NCBI RefSeq assembly: GCF_027922265.1 | Contig: NZ_BSFI01000007.1 | Span: 384,979 to 448,978, forward strand | Origin: Hansschlegelia plantiphila | GTDB taxonomy: Bacteria; Pseudomonadota; Alphaproteobacteria; Rhizobiales; Methylopilaceae | Length of the DNA: 64,000 nt | Direction of reading: 5' to 3' | Notes under the pieces: model-generated | The model's input: only the letters and a program-made list of their open reading frames with translations | Database searches by the model: none | What the model was told of the DNA's origin: nothing | In this document: piece by piece, positions 40,397 to 47,312 of the stretch | How positions within the stretch are numbered: the first letter of the stretch is position 1 | How the letters are laid out: each line of letters begins with the position of its first letter | Program-made: the position numbers and the translations under genes

Positions 40397-40596
40397 GCAA
40401 GATCGAAATAACGACCGCCGACTGCGCGGCGGTGGAGACCTTCATCGGCAAGGTGCTCGACGCTTACAAGGCCGGGCAGATTGACCTTAGCCGAGCAACC
40501 GGAGCGCTTCAGCATCCGATGTTTGCGGCGCTTCGTGGCGACGTTGAAGAGCTTAAAGGCTACGTGCGGCGGGCAGGCGACGATCTGATGGACTGA
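40393..40596 (+). CDS. Small hypothetical protein, coupled to the preceding gene
   Basis: This is a 67-aa predicted helical protein (MSKIEITTADCAAVETFIGK, later LSRATGALQHPMFAALRGDV). It resembles short proteins often found on prophages and islands, without a named function. The start overlaps the previous stop by four bases, and the end lies 18 bases from the convergent abortive-infection gene. Confidence 0.55.
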   Translation: MSKIEITTADCAAVETFIGKVLDAYKAGQIDLSRATGALQHPMFAALRGDVEELKGYVRRAGDDLMD

Positions 40597-40614
40597 AACA
40601 CCTGGACGCCCGTC

Positions 40615-41376
40615 TCAACGGTGGGCGTCGGCCTTCTGCGCCTGATAGGTTTCCACAAGGAAGGTCGCGATCGAACCGGCCGTGTTGACCGCGAGGCTGG
40701 CATGGGGCGGCGATGGCTTCACGGGCAGCTTGCCGCCGCGCCCGTGCGAGTCGGACAGGCGGTTTCGCAATGTCCCGATCCCGTTCACGAGGTTCATGGC
40801 TCCGCCGAGGATCGCTTTGATCGGCTCTTCGGTGTGTTGGTTCGGCGCTAGGTTCAGCACCTTCGCGGCGCCGGCGTAGAGCTTCGGAAGATCGTCCTTG
40901 TCGGAATACGTCGCGCCCGTTTCGTCGAGGATGCGCTTTGTCACTGTCTCAAGAAGCGTCCGCGCAACCGTTATCGCGCCTTCAGGATCGCTATTTCGGC
41001 GAGCGATAGCTTTCACCCAGATTGCATGAACGCCGTCCGCGTCGAACGTTTCAAGAGCATCGGAGGCAACTTGATCGCCGGGCGCGGAATTTCGCCCTTC
41101 CAAGTGATCCACGAGAGGTGTGAAAGCCGCGCTTATGATCTGCCGGCGCTCTGCATAGCTTCCGGCCTCATGCTTGATGAAGGGCCAAAAGGCATCGAGG
41201 TTGCGGTAGGTGCGCACGAACTTCGGCAGCAAGTCCCGGATAACCGGATCGGCCATAAATTCGCGGCGAAGGTGCTCGTAAACGTGGTTGTCAGGTGAGC
41301 CGCCCGTCGCCGAAGCGGTGAGGATGCCCTCCATCATCGTGACCTGTTCGATGATCGAGTCTGGGATGTCGGTCAT
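40615..41376 (-). CDS. Abortive infection family protein
   Basis: This 253-aa protein looks like the Abi C-terminal-domain family. The second half carries ILGGAMNLVNGIGTLRNRLSDSHGRGG, typical of that domain. RLSDSH fits the RX4-6H motif of HEPN ribonucleases, so an RNase toxin activity is possible. The first half holds helical sequence of unknown role. It starts MTDIPDSIIEQ at 41376. It is a stand-alone gene between the tRNA-Ser gene and two tiny genes, and its base composition differs by eye from the flanks. Confidence 0.75.
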   Translation of the reverse strand: MTDIPDSIIEQVTMMEGILTASATGGSPDNHVYEHLRREFMADPVIRDLLPKFVRTYRNLDAFWPFIKHEAGSYAERRQIISAAFTPLVDHLEGRNSAPGDQVASDALETFDADGVHAIWVKAIARRNSDPEGAITVARTLLETVTKRILDETGATYSDKDDLPKLYAGAAKVLNLAPNQHTEEPIKAILGGAMNLVNGIGTLRNRLSDSHGRGGKLPVKPSPPHASLAVNTAGSIATFLVETYQAQKADAHR

Positions 41377-41504
41377 TTGGCTACCCACGGTGCGCGTCCC
41401 GGAGTTGCCACCACGCCAGCCCGCCTGTTTTTATATCCGTTTCAATGTAGCAGTTGTGATACTAATCCCGCGCTAAGTAGCTCAAATTATTGAAGAAAAA
41501 CGGG
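41377..41504 (-). promoter_or_regulatory. AT-rich spacer between abi gene and tRNA-Ser
   Basis: The stretch contains TTTTTATATCC and CTCAAATTATTGAAGAAAAA, unlike the GC-rich DNA on both sides. It probably carries the promoter of the abortive-infection gene and abuts the att-like repeat at the tRNA 3' end. Confidence 0.4.
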
Positions 41505-41596
41505 TGGCGGAGACGGAGGGATTCGAACCCTCGAGGCCCGTTTCCAGGCCTGCTCATTTAGCAAACGAGTGCCTTCAGCCTCTCGGCCACGTCTCC
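41505..41596 (-). tRNA. tRNA-Ser (GCU)
   Basis: Read on the minus strand, the 92-nt gene has a 7-bp acceptor stem (GGAGACG with CGTCTCC), a D-arm starting TGGCCGAGAGGCTGAAGGC, an anticodon loop TTGCTAA with anticodon GCT (41562-41560), a long variable arm, the T-loop GTTCGAATC and an encoded CCA (41505-41507). The long variable arm fits serine. Its 3' end is the right copy of the 14-bp repeat. Confidence 0.96.
41508..41521 (+). repeat. attR-like direct repeat (right, in tRNA-Ser)
   Basis: CGGAGACGGAGGGA, the complement of the tRNA acceptor strand and part of the T-arm, is repeated at 33749-33762. See that entry. Confidence 0.45.
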
Positions 41597-41669
41597 ACGC
41601 GGCGCAGGGGTACACGGGGGCGTCTGGGCGGTCAACGCCCGCAGGCGGCGTTCGTCGCCCTCGTGGCGT

Positions 41670-41936
41670 TCAGTTCGCCGAAATCCACTCGCGCGCCGCG
41701 CGCTGGGCCTCGGCGACCTCATGGGCCGTCATCTCCAGCGCCAGCTCCCGGCGCAGCCGGGCGGCGTCGGCGACGCCGGCCCGCGCCGCGAGATTGAACC
41801 ATTTGTGGGCCGCGACCCGGTCGATCGGCGTCGAGCGTCCGATCGCGTGGCTGAGGCCGAGCTGGAGAAAAACCGAGCCCGAGCGAACCGCGCCAAGCGC
41901 GCCGTGCTCGATAAAGGACATGTCGAAGCGAGCCAT
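41670..41936 (-). CDS. Sel1-repeat-like small protein
   Basis: This is an 88-aa cytoplasmic protein with one Sel1-type helical repeat: LQLGLSHAIGRSTPIDRVAAHKWFNLAARAGVADAARLRRELA, followed by the end MTAHEVAEAQRAAREW. Such short proteins are widespread in alphaproteobacteria and act in unknown protein interactions. The start at 41936 (MARFDMSFIEHG) matches family members. Confidence 0.8.
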   Translation of the reverse strand: MARFDMSFIEHGALGAVRSGSVFLQLGLSHAIGRSTPIDRVAAHKWFNLAARAGVADAARLRRELALEMTAHEVAEAQRAAREWISAN

Positions 41937-42402
41937 CTGCCTGATCCCCTGTCGAACGACCTGTCAGAGGCCGTTCTCATCCTGGGCGGACATCTGAAGT
42001 CCGTCTCTGTAGTTCGGAGTATCGGAGCGGCTCTCTACCATGCGATTAAAACTTTACATGAATACGCGATAAATGAGATGAAAACAGATCGTAAAATTAG
42101 CCTCCGATTTACCGTGCCGTCTCAAGGCGATCTTGAAATCGTCCTGATGAGCGCGCGCGTGCGGGGTGTGACCGGGTTCACCTCCGGTCAACCATCGCCG
42201 CCGATCGAGCGGCGCAATCGGCGCGATCCCGAAAGTGACGAATGCGGCGCTGCGCTCCAGCTTCCGACGAACGGTCGTCGTGGGTCGCGGAGCAGGGCCA
42301 GGCAGGCGCGCGGAAAGCGCGGACCCGCTGCGTCGCGCGGTTAGGGAAAGCGAATCGACCGAAGGCCGCCGTGACGCAAGCCACGGCGACGCTGGCGTCG
42401 GC
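41937..42402. other. Gap without a recognisable gene
   Basis: These 466 bases include an AT-rich patch around 42030-42110. A frame from 42078 to 42344 (+) would give an 88-residue peptide, but it has no ribosome site and a low-complexity Arg-rich second half. I see no RNA gene or repeat. Confidence 0.6.
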
Positions 42403-42861
42403 TTAGAGGCGCCGGCCGAGGATCACGCCCGCGAGGGTCGCGATCAGCACCATGTTGAGCGCGCGCTTGCGCCGCGCGCCCGGCGGGCGGGGCTGGGCCG
42501 GATCGGCGATCCGGGCAGCGCGCGCGCTGGTGATCGCGGCGCCCGCCGCGCCGACTTCCGCCCGCACCCGCTCGACAATCGGCGTCCGCGTGGGCTTCAC
42601 GATCCGGGGCTCTCTCGTCCCGATGAAGGCGACAAGCGCCGCCACCAAGACAAGGAAGCCTCCGACCGCCGCGGCCGCTCCCGCCGGACCGAGCCAGGGT
42701 TCGACCGCGATCGCGGCGGCCGCGACCAGCGCGCCGAGACCGAGAAGCCCGACAACCCCTGCGAGCGAGAGATAGACGGCGGTGCGCTTAAGCCGGGCGA
42801 TGCGACGCCCGACGTCCAGTGTGGCTATTCCGAATCCCGCCTGCAGCAGCAGGCGCCACAT
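42403..42861 (-). CDS. Inner-membrane protein, holin-superfamily type
   Basis: This is a 152-aa membrane protein. Two long helices (AVYLSLAGVVGLLGLGALVAAAAI and AGAAAAVGGFLVLVAALVAFIG) follow an N-terminal amphipathic part; the C-terminal tail is basic and ends with a short hydrophobic segment. It resembles phage-holin-superfamily proteins that commonly lie next to DUF883 genes in this group. The stop of the upstream DUF883 gene and this start overlap by one base at 42861. Confidence 0.7.
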   Translation of the reverse strand: MWRLLLQAGFGIATLDVGRRIARLKRTAVYLSLAGVVGLLGLGALVAAAAIAVEPWLGPAGAAAAVGGFLVLVAALVAFIGTREPRIVKPTRTPIVERVRAEVGAAGAAITSARAARIADPAQPRPPGARRKRALNMVLIATLAGVILGRRL

Positions 42862-43169
42862 CAGCGCCGGCTCCGGCCGAGCGCGCCGACGACGTAGCCG
42901 ACGCCGAGCGCGATCAGGACGGAGGTGAGCGGGTTCTGTTCGATCGTGGCGCTCAGATCGTCGGCGGCGGCCACGGCCCTGTCCTTCGCGTCGCCGGCCA
43001 CGGCGGCGGCCTTGTCGACGCCCTCGCGGGCCGCGCTACGCGCCGTCGCGGCGCCGTCGGCGAGCAGGGTGGAGATCGTGTCGGTCAGCCGCGAGACGTC
43101 GTCCTTCAGCGCAGCGATGTCGGCGTTGAGCGCCGACGTGTCTGATCCGCCGGGGAGGGTGTCGGACAT
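42861..43169 (-). CDS. DUF883/ElaB-YqjD-like membrane-anchored protein
   Basis: This is a 102-aa protein with a long amphipathic coiled-coil (residues 12-75, ALNADIAALKDDVSRLTDTI onward) and a C-terminal helix (SVLIALGVGYVVGALG) carrying the GxxxG pattern. The family binds ribosomes or membranes during stress or stationary phase. It is coupled with the adjoining holin-like gene on the minus strand. Confidence 0.8.
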   Translation of the reverse strand: MSDTLPGGSDTSALNADIAALKDDVSRLTDTISTLLADGAATARSAAREGVDKAAAVAGDAKDRAVAAADDLSATIEQNPLTSVLIALGVGYVVGALGRSRR

Positions 43170-43290
43170 GATCTATTCTCCTGATGAAATTCCAAGGGGA
43201 CGCTGAGCCAGACCGCTCCGCAAGAGGCGTCGTCATAAACCGCCGTACAAGCGAACGCATCTGCGGGCCGGATGTTCCGGAGTCTTCGGC

Positions 43291-44004
43291 TCAGGCGGTG
43301 CGGGCGCGCTGGCCGAACAGCATCTTCTGGGCGTCCTTGTCGTTGGCGAGGTCGAGCGTCGGAGCGTCGACCTTGATCGCCAGCCCCCGGGCTACCGCCG
43401 GCCGCGCCAGCATCGTCTCGAGCCAGCGCGCGACGTCGGGGAATTCGGCGATGTCCTGTCCCTGCTTGTCCCATAGCTTCGCCCAGCCGATCACGGCCAT
43501 GTCGGCGATCGAATAGTCGCCGCAGATGAACTCGCGCCCCTTGAGCCGCGTATCGAGCACCCCGTAGAGCCGGTGCGCCTCGTTCACATAGCGGTCGATG
43601 GCGTAGGGGATCTTCTCCGGCGCATAGTTCCGGAAGTGATGGACCTGGCCGAGCATCGGCCCGAAGCCGCCCATCTGCCAGAACAGCCACTCCTCGACCT
43701 CGACGCGCGCGCGTTCCTCCGAGGGATAGAACCTGCCGGTCTTGCGGCCGAGATATTGCAGGATCGCGCCGGACTCGAAGACCGATATCGGCTGGCCGCC
43801 GGGACCGTCGGGATCGACGATCGCCGGCATCTTGTTGTTGGGAGAGATCTTGAGGAACGACGGCTCGAACTGCTCGCCCTTGCCGATGTTCACGGGGCGG
43901 ACCTGATAGGGCAGGCCGCATTCCTCCAGCATGATGGCGATCTTCCAGCCGTTTGGCGTCGGCCAGTAATGGAGTTCGATCGGCGGGGTCGTGGCTTCGG
44001 CCAT
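43291..44004 (-). CDS. Glutathione S-transferase (Nu/YfcG type)
   Basis: This is a 237-aa glutathione transferase. The N-terminal thioredoxin fold begins IELHYWPTPNGWKIAIMLEE and includes KISPNNKMPAIVDPDG and FESGAILQYLGRK. The C-terminal helical domain has GDYSIADMAVIGW. The TPNGWK sequence is typical of the Nu class, which has disulfide-bond reductase activity. It is divergent from the fds regulator gene by about 200 bases. Confidence 0.88.
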   Translation of the reverse strand: MAEATTPPIELHYWPTPNGWKIAIMLEECGLPYQVRPVNIGKGEQFEPSFLKISPNNKMPAIVDPDGPGGQPISVFESGAILQYLGRKTGRFYPSEERARVEVEEWLFWQMGGFGPMLGQVHHFRNYAPEKIPYAIDRYVNEAHRLYGVLDTRLKGREFICGDYSIADMAVIGWAKLWDKQGQDIAEFPDVARWLETMLARPAVARGLAIKVDAPTLDLANDKDAQKMLFGQRARTA

Positions 44005-44211
44005 CGATGGCCTCCTGCGTCTGAAGTGATCGCGGCGGACGAAATCGAGGTCCGCATCGCTGGAAAGCTAGACGGCGCAGCGCCATCGGCAAGCGCCAAG
44101 ACTCTGCGTTACGTCAGCGCGGCGCGTCCTCCGCCGGGGATGCGTCATGACGCGCCTCCCGCTATGGTTCGATCGAGAGCGCCGATGGACGCTCCTCGCT
44201 CTGGACCGGAC

Positions 44212-45129
44212 ATGCTGGATAAACTCGATTTTCTGCTGGCGCTCGCTCAGGAGCGCCACTTCGGACGCGCGGCGGAAGCGTGCGGAGTCACTCAGCCGAC
44301 CCTGTCGGCCGGCGTCAAGCAGCTCGAGGATGTGCTCGGGGTGCGCCTCGTCGAACGCGGATCCCGGTTCCACGGCTTCACGCCGGAGGGCGAACGGACG
44401 CTGGAATGGGCGCGGCGTATCGTCGGGGACGCCCGCGCGATGCGGCAGGACATCGACGCGCTGAAGCGCGGCGTCGTCGGGCACCTCCGGATCGCCGCGA
44501 TCCCGACGGCGCTGCCGATGGTGGCGCAGCTCACGACGCCTTACCGCGCCCATCATCCGGACGTCCGCTTCACGATCCTGAGCCGGACGTCGCTCGAGAT
44601 CGGGACCGCGCTCGACAATCTCGAGATCGACGCCGGCGTCACCTATCTCGACAACGAGCCGATCGGTCGGGTCTCCGCGGTGCCGATCTGGCGCGAGGGC
44701 TATCGCCTCCTGACGGCCGCGGACTCGGCCCTCGGCGATCGTGAGACCGTGACCTGGCGGGACGTCGGCCGCGTGCCGCTCTGCCTGCTCACGCCCGACA
44801 TGCAGAACCGCCGGATCGTCGAAGGATTGCTGCGGGAGGCCGGCGTCGCCCCCGCGCCGACGCTGGAGTCGGACTCCACCGTGGTGCTGTTCGCCCACGT
44901 GCGGACCGGGGCCTGGGCCAGCATCATGCCTCAGACGTTCGGCGAGACGATGGGGCTGCCCGACAACATCCGCTCCATTCCGATCGTCGATCCGGAAGTG
45001 GTGCACACGGTGGGTCTGGTGGTGCCGCACCGTGAGCCCATGACGCCGGCCACGAAGGTGCTGGTCGCCGAGGCGAAAGCGCTCGCGGCGCGTCTGGACC
45101 CCGCGAGGCGCGCCATCGAGGTCGCGTGA
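44212..45129 (+). CDS. LysR-family regulator of the fds operon
   Basis: This is a 305-aa LysR regulator. The HTH region reads LDKLDFLLALAQERHFGRAA, then CGVTQPTLSAGVKQLEDVLG, as in regulators located next to fds formate dehydrogenases. Its stop overlaps an ATAGGA-N3-TCCTAT dyad (45129-45143), and fdsG begins 105 bases later in the same direction. It probably activates fds with formate or C1 metabolites as signal. Confidence 0.87.
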   Translation: MLDKLDFLLALAQERHFGRAAEACGVTQPTLSAGVKQLEDVLGVRLVERGSRFHGFTPEGERTLEWARRIVGDARAMRQDIDALKRGVVGHLRIAAIPTALPMVAQLTTPYRAHHPDVRFTILSRTSLEIGTALDNLEIDAGVTYLDNEPIGRVSAVPIWREGYRLLTAADSALGDRETVTWRDVGRVPLCLLTPDMQNRRIVEGLLREAGVAPAPTLESDSTVVLFAHVRTGAWASIMPQTFGETMGLPDNIRSIPIVDPEVVHTVGLVVPHREPMTPATKVLVAEAKALAARLDPARRAIEVA

Positions 45130-45143
45130 TAGGACTTTCCTAT
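45129..45143. promoter_or_regulatory. LysR-type operator (T-N11-A) before fdsG
   Basis: ATAGGA (45129-45134), three bases, TCCTAT (45138-45143). The dyad also contains T-N11-A. It sits at the end of the regulator gene, about 90 bases upstream of fdsG, as expected for an activator site. Confidence 0.55.
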
Positions 45144-45233
45144 GACGTGACGGGAAACTGGCATTGATAATGGAGTAAGGAAGACCCACAGTCTGGGATA
45201 AGAAAAAATATAGAGTGGAGGATGCGCAGCCCC

Positions 45234-45743
45234 ATGGCTATCGGCCAACTTGCCGCATTGGGCTCAGCGCGCGGACGGTTCGAAACCTGGACGCCTGCGC
45301 GTGGCTCGGAGATCATAGCGGATCATATTGCGCTGGAGGGGCCGGCGCTGCCGATCCTGCACGCGATGCAGGAGGCGTTCGGCTACGTCCCTCAGGACGC
45401 AGTGCCGATGATCGCGGAGGCGCTGAACCTCTCGCGCGCCGAGGTGCACGGCACCGTCACGTTTTATCACGACTTCCGGCATGAGCCCGCGGGCAAGCAC
45501 GTCGTGAAGGTGTGCGTCGCCGAGGCCTGCCAGGCCGCCGGCGCGAACGAGACCTCCGCCAAGGTCGCGAAGGCGCTCAACGTTGGCTTCGGCGAGACCC
45601 GCCCCGACGGCCAGGTGACGCTGGAGCCGATCTACTGCCTCGGGCTGTGCGCTTGCTCTCCGTCCGCGATGGTCGACGGACGCCTGATCGGCCGGCTCGA
45701 CGACGATGCGATCGAAGAGATCGCCGCCGAGGTGCGCCAGTGA
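45234..45743 (+). CDS. fdsG: Formate dehydrogenase gamma subunit FdsG
   Basis: FdsG is a NuoE-like [2Fe-2S] subunit of the soluble NAD-dependent molybdenum formate dehydrogenase. The protein is 169 aa from 45234. The cluster ligands are the two pairs in CVAEACQAAG and CLGLCACSP. Two starts are possible. GGAGG (45217-45221) directly abuts an ATG at 45222, and the ATG at 45234 is 12 bases away, so 45234 is preferred. Its stop overlaps fdsB (GTGA). Confidence 0.92.
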   Translation: MAIGQLAALGSARGRFETWTPARGSEIIADHIALEGPALPILHAMQEAFGYVPQDAVPMIAEALNLSRAEVHGTVTFYHDFRHEPAGKHVVKVCVAEACQAAGANETSAKVAKALNVGFGETRPDGQVTLEPIYCLGLCACSPSAMVDGRLIGRLDDDAIEEIAAEVRQ

Positions 45744-47302
45744 CCGCGCGTATCTACGTTCCCGGCGACGCGGGCGCGGTCGCGCTCGGCGCGGACAGGG
45801 TCGCTCGGGCCTTCGCCGACGCGTTCGCGCGCCGCGGACTGGACGTCGAGATCGTGCGCAATGGGTCGCGCGGCATGTTCTGGCTCGAGCCGCTGGTCGA
45901 GGTCGTCACTCCCTTCGGCCGTCGCGTCGGTTACGGACCGGTCAAGGCCCGGGACGTCGAGACGCTGATCGACGACGGCCTTCTCGAGGGCAAGGGCGAC
46001 GCGCTCAGCCTCGGCGACGTCGAGAAAATCCCGTTCTTCGCCAAGCAGGAGCGCTTCACCTTCAAGCGGGTCGGTCTGACAGACCCCGTGTCGCTCGACG
46101 ACTACCGCGCCTATGGCGGCTACAAGGGCCTCGAGCGCGCGATCGAGCTCGGCGCGCCGGCCACGGTCGAAGAGGTGTTCAATTCCGGACTGCGCGGCCG
46201 CGGCGGCGCCGGCTTCCCGACCGGCATCAAGTGGCGGACGGTCGCCGCCTGTCCTCCGGGCCAGAAATACATCGTCTGCAACGCGGACGAGGGCGACAGC
46301 GGCACCTTCGCGGATCGCATGCTCATGGAGGGCGACCCCTTCCAGCTCATCGAGGGCATGACGATCGCGGGGCTCGCGGTCGGCGCGACCAAGGGCTACG
46401 TCTACTGCCGCTCCGAATATCCGCACGCGATCGCCGCCATGAACAAGGCGATCGTCGCGGCGCGCAGGGGCGGATATCTCGGCAGCCGCGTCGCGGGCTC
46501 CGACTACGACTTCGACATGGAGATCCGCCAGGGCGCGGGCGCCTATGTATGCGGCGAGGAGACCTCGCTGCTCGAGAGCCTCGAGGGCCGCCGCGGCCTG
46601 GTCCGCGCCAAGCCGCCGCTGCCGGCGCACAAGGGCCTGTTCGGCAAGCCCACCGTGATCAACAACGTGATCTCGCTCGGCTCCGTGCCGTTCATCCTGG
46701 CCGAAGGCGCGAAGGCCTACGCCGACGTCGGCTTCGGCCGGTCCCGCGGCACCATGCCGATCCAGCTCGCGGGCAACGTGAAGCATGGCGGACTGTACGA
46801 GATCGCCTTCGGCGTCACGCTCGGCGAGCTTGTGGACGACGTCGCAGGCGGAACGTTCACCGGCAAGCCGGTTCGCGCCGTGCAGGTCGGCGGTCCGCTC
46901 GGGGCCTACCTTCCCCGCCACCAGTTCGACACGCCGTTCGACTACGAGTCCTTCGCCAAGCTCGACGCGTTGATCGGGCATGGCGGCGTCGTCATCTTCG
47001 ACGAAGACGTCAACATGGCTCACATGGCCCGGTTCGCCATGGAGTTCTGCGCGGTCGAAAGCTGCGGCAAGTGCACGCCCTGCCGCATCGGCTCGACCCG
47101 CGGCGTTGAAACTCTCGACAAGGTCATCGCCGGCGTCGATCGCGAACGAAATCTCGCGATCGTGGAAGACCTCTGCAACACCATGAAGCTCGGTTCGCTG
47201 TGCGCGCTCGGGGGCTTCACGCCTTATCCCGTCATGAGCGCGCTCACCCATTTCCCCGAAGACTTCGGAAGGGGCTCGCCCCTGTCCGTGGCAGCGGAGT
47301 GA
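45740..47302 (+). CDS. fdsB: Formate dehydrogenase beta subunit FdsB
   Basis: FdsB is the NuoF-like subunit that binds FMN and NAD. The protein is 520 aa. A thioredoxin-like N-terminal domain (residues 1-120) precedes the flavin site GRGGAGFPTGIKW and VCNADEGDSGTFADR. The [4Fe-4S] ligands lie in SCGKCTPCRIG with a later Cys in GSLCALGG. The GTG start overlaps fdsG. Confidence 0.94.
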   Translation: MTARIYVPGDAGAVALGADRVARAFADAFARRGLDVEIVRNGSRGMFWLEPLVEVVTPFGRRVGYGPVKARDVETLIDDGLLEGKGDALSLGDVEKIPFFAKQERFTFKRVGLTDPVSLDDYRAYGGYKGLERAIELGAPATVEEVFNSGLRGRGGAGFPTGIKWRTVAACPPGQKYIVCNADEGDSGTFADRMLMEGDPFQLIEGMTIAGLAVGATKGYVYCRSEYPHAIAAMNKAIVAARRGGYLGSRVAGSDYDFDMEIRQGAGAYVCGEETSLLESLEGRRGLVRAKPPLPAHKGLFGKPTVINNVISLGSVPFILAEGAKAYADVGFGRSRGTMPIQLAGNVKHGGLYEIAFGVTLGELVDDVAGGTFTGKPVRAVQVGGPLGAYLPRHQFDTPFDYESFAKLDALIGHGGVVIFDEDVNMAHMARFAMEFCAVESCGKCTPCRIGSTRGVETLDKVIAGVDRERNLAIVEDLCNTMKLGSLCALGGFTPYPVMSALTHFPEDFGRGSPLSVAAE

Positions 47303-47312
47303 GGAGGAACCA

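Noticed and set aside
42078..42344. An 88-codon frame beginning MKTDRKISLRFTVPSQG
   Set aside because: It has no ribosome site, and the second half is Arg/Gly/Ser-rich in the manner of a random GC-rich frame.
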